NCBI GenBank assembly: GCA_001048675.1
Contig: CCKK01000002.1
Location: 930,001 to 994,000, forward strand
Direction of reading: 5' to 3'
DNA: 64,000 nt
From: Vibrio diabolicus
Lineage (GTDB): Bacteria > Pseudomonadota > Gammaproteobacteria > Enterobacterales > Vibrionaceae
Under the pieces are notes generated by a model. That model searched no databases. It was not told where the DNA came from and was given only the letters and a program-made list of their open reading frames with translations. A program made the translations under genes and the position numbers. Positions 63,872-64,000 of this stretch are shown one piece after another; positions within the stretch are counted from its first letter, which is position 1; every line of letters starts with the position of its first letter.

Positions 63872-64000
63872 TCATTCTTCGACTAGATGACAAACCTGAT
63901 TATCGTCGACCGTTACTTGCCACGTTTTTAGACAGTGCGCATCGTCTTCCAAACATTGCCCACTCTTTAAACTGAAGTGTTGTTTGTACAGTGGTGACGC
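63872..64000 (-). CDS. nirD: Nitrite reductase small subunit NirD, 3' end (partial)
   Basis: Only the last 42 codons are in the window; the gene continues past 64000. The reading ASPLYKQHFSLKSGQCLEDD followed by HCLKTWQVTV matches the C-terminus of the Rieske-like NirD subunit of the NADH-dependent assimilatory/detoxifying nitrite reductase. The stop is the TGA at 63874-63872. nirB would be expected further right. Confidence 0.8.
   Translation of the reverse strand, partial: ASPLYKQHFSLKSGQCLEDDAHCLKTWQVTVDDNQVCHLVEE

Noticed and set aside
1..64000. CRISPR arrays, insertion sequences, integrases or prophage genes
   Set aside because: No regularly spaced repeats, transposase or integrase motifs were found. 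The only repeats are tRNA-derived.

Overview
This window looks like Vibrio chromosomal DNA. It carries a complete Vibrio-type type VI secretion (T6SS) locus, a periplasmic broad-specificity racemase of the BsrV type, ravA-viaA, sbcDC, vibrio-like tRNA operons and the end of nirD. The T6SS order and the presence of an evolved TssL, TagJ and two adjacent TssC-family genes resemble the T6SS2 cluster that I recall from V. parahaemolyticus and V. alginolyticus, so the Harveyi clade is my guess. Species and replicon cannot be fixed from sequence alone.

Layout. 1-3.7 kb: a secreted two-repeat DUF11-like protein faces a secreted zinc metalloprotease across a shared terminator. 3.7-9.1 kb: an AT-rich gap, a decayed tRNA-operon remnant, a CHAD protein, a class 3 lipase-like protein, a small membrane protein and a secreted GH13 alpha-amylase, ending at a tRNA-Leu/tRNA-Cys operon. 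9.5-17.1 kb: a chemoreceptor, the racemase bsr, azlCD (azlD frameshifted), D-lactate dehydrogenase and a LysR regulator. 17.3-20.9 kb: a tRNA-Cys/tRNA-Gly operon and ravA-viaA. 21-27.4 kb: Nudix hydrolase, threonine aldolase, a small cytochrome c, a YfcC-family transporter with an M14-type deacylase, lipocalin, and a cystatin-like lipoprotein. 27.4-31.6 kb: sbcD-sbcC.

32-58.8 kb is the T6SS. One long minus-strand series runs tagH(fha)-tssJ-tssK-tssL-tssM-tagF-pppA-tssA-tssB-tssC-tssC2-tagJ-tssE-tssF-tssG-clpV, then hcp, a strong terminator, vgrG, PAAR and a thiolase-fold protein. A divergent Ser/Thr kinase gene (ppkA-like) sits beyond tagH. With PppA and the FHA protein it forms the usual post-translational switch. 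Next to it (59.2-61.8 kb) is a second signalling set: an Hpt protein, a small acidic protein, an anti-sigma-type ATPase, a receiver-PP2C phosphatase and a small membrane coiled-coil protein. No STAS antagonist gene is visible. The window closes with a divergent gst / tetR-PPC-domain pair around a clear operator, and the 3' end of nirD.

The most striking sequence-level observation is a set of single-base homopolymer changes that break reading frames: three in vgrG, one at the start of tssK and one in azlD. Taken at face value they would disable this T6SS. They could equally be homopolymer sequencing errors, and only the reads can decide.
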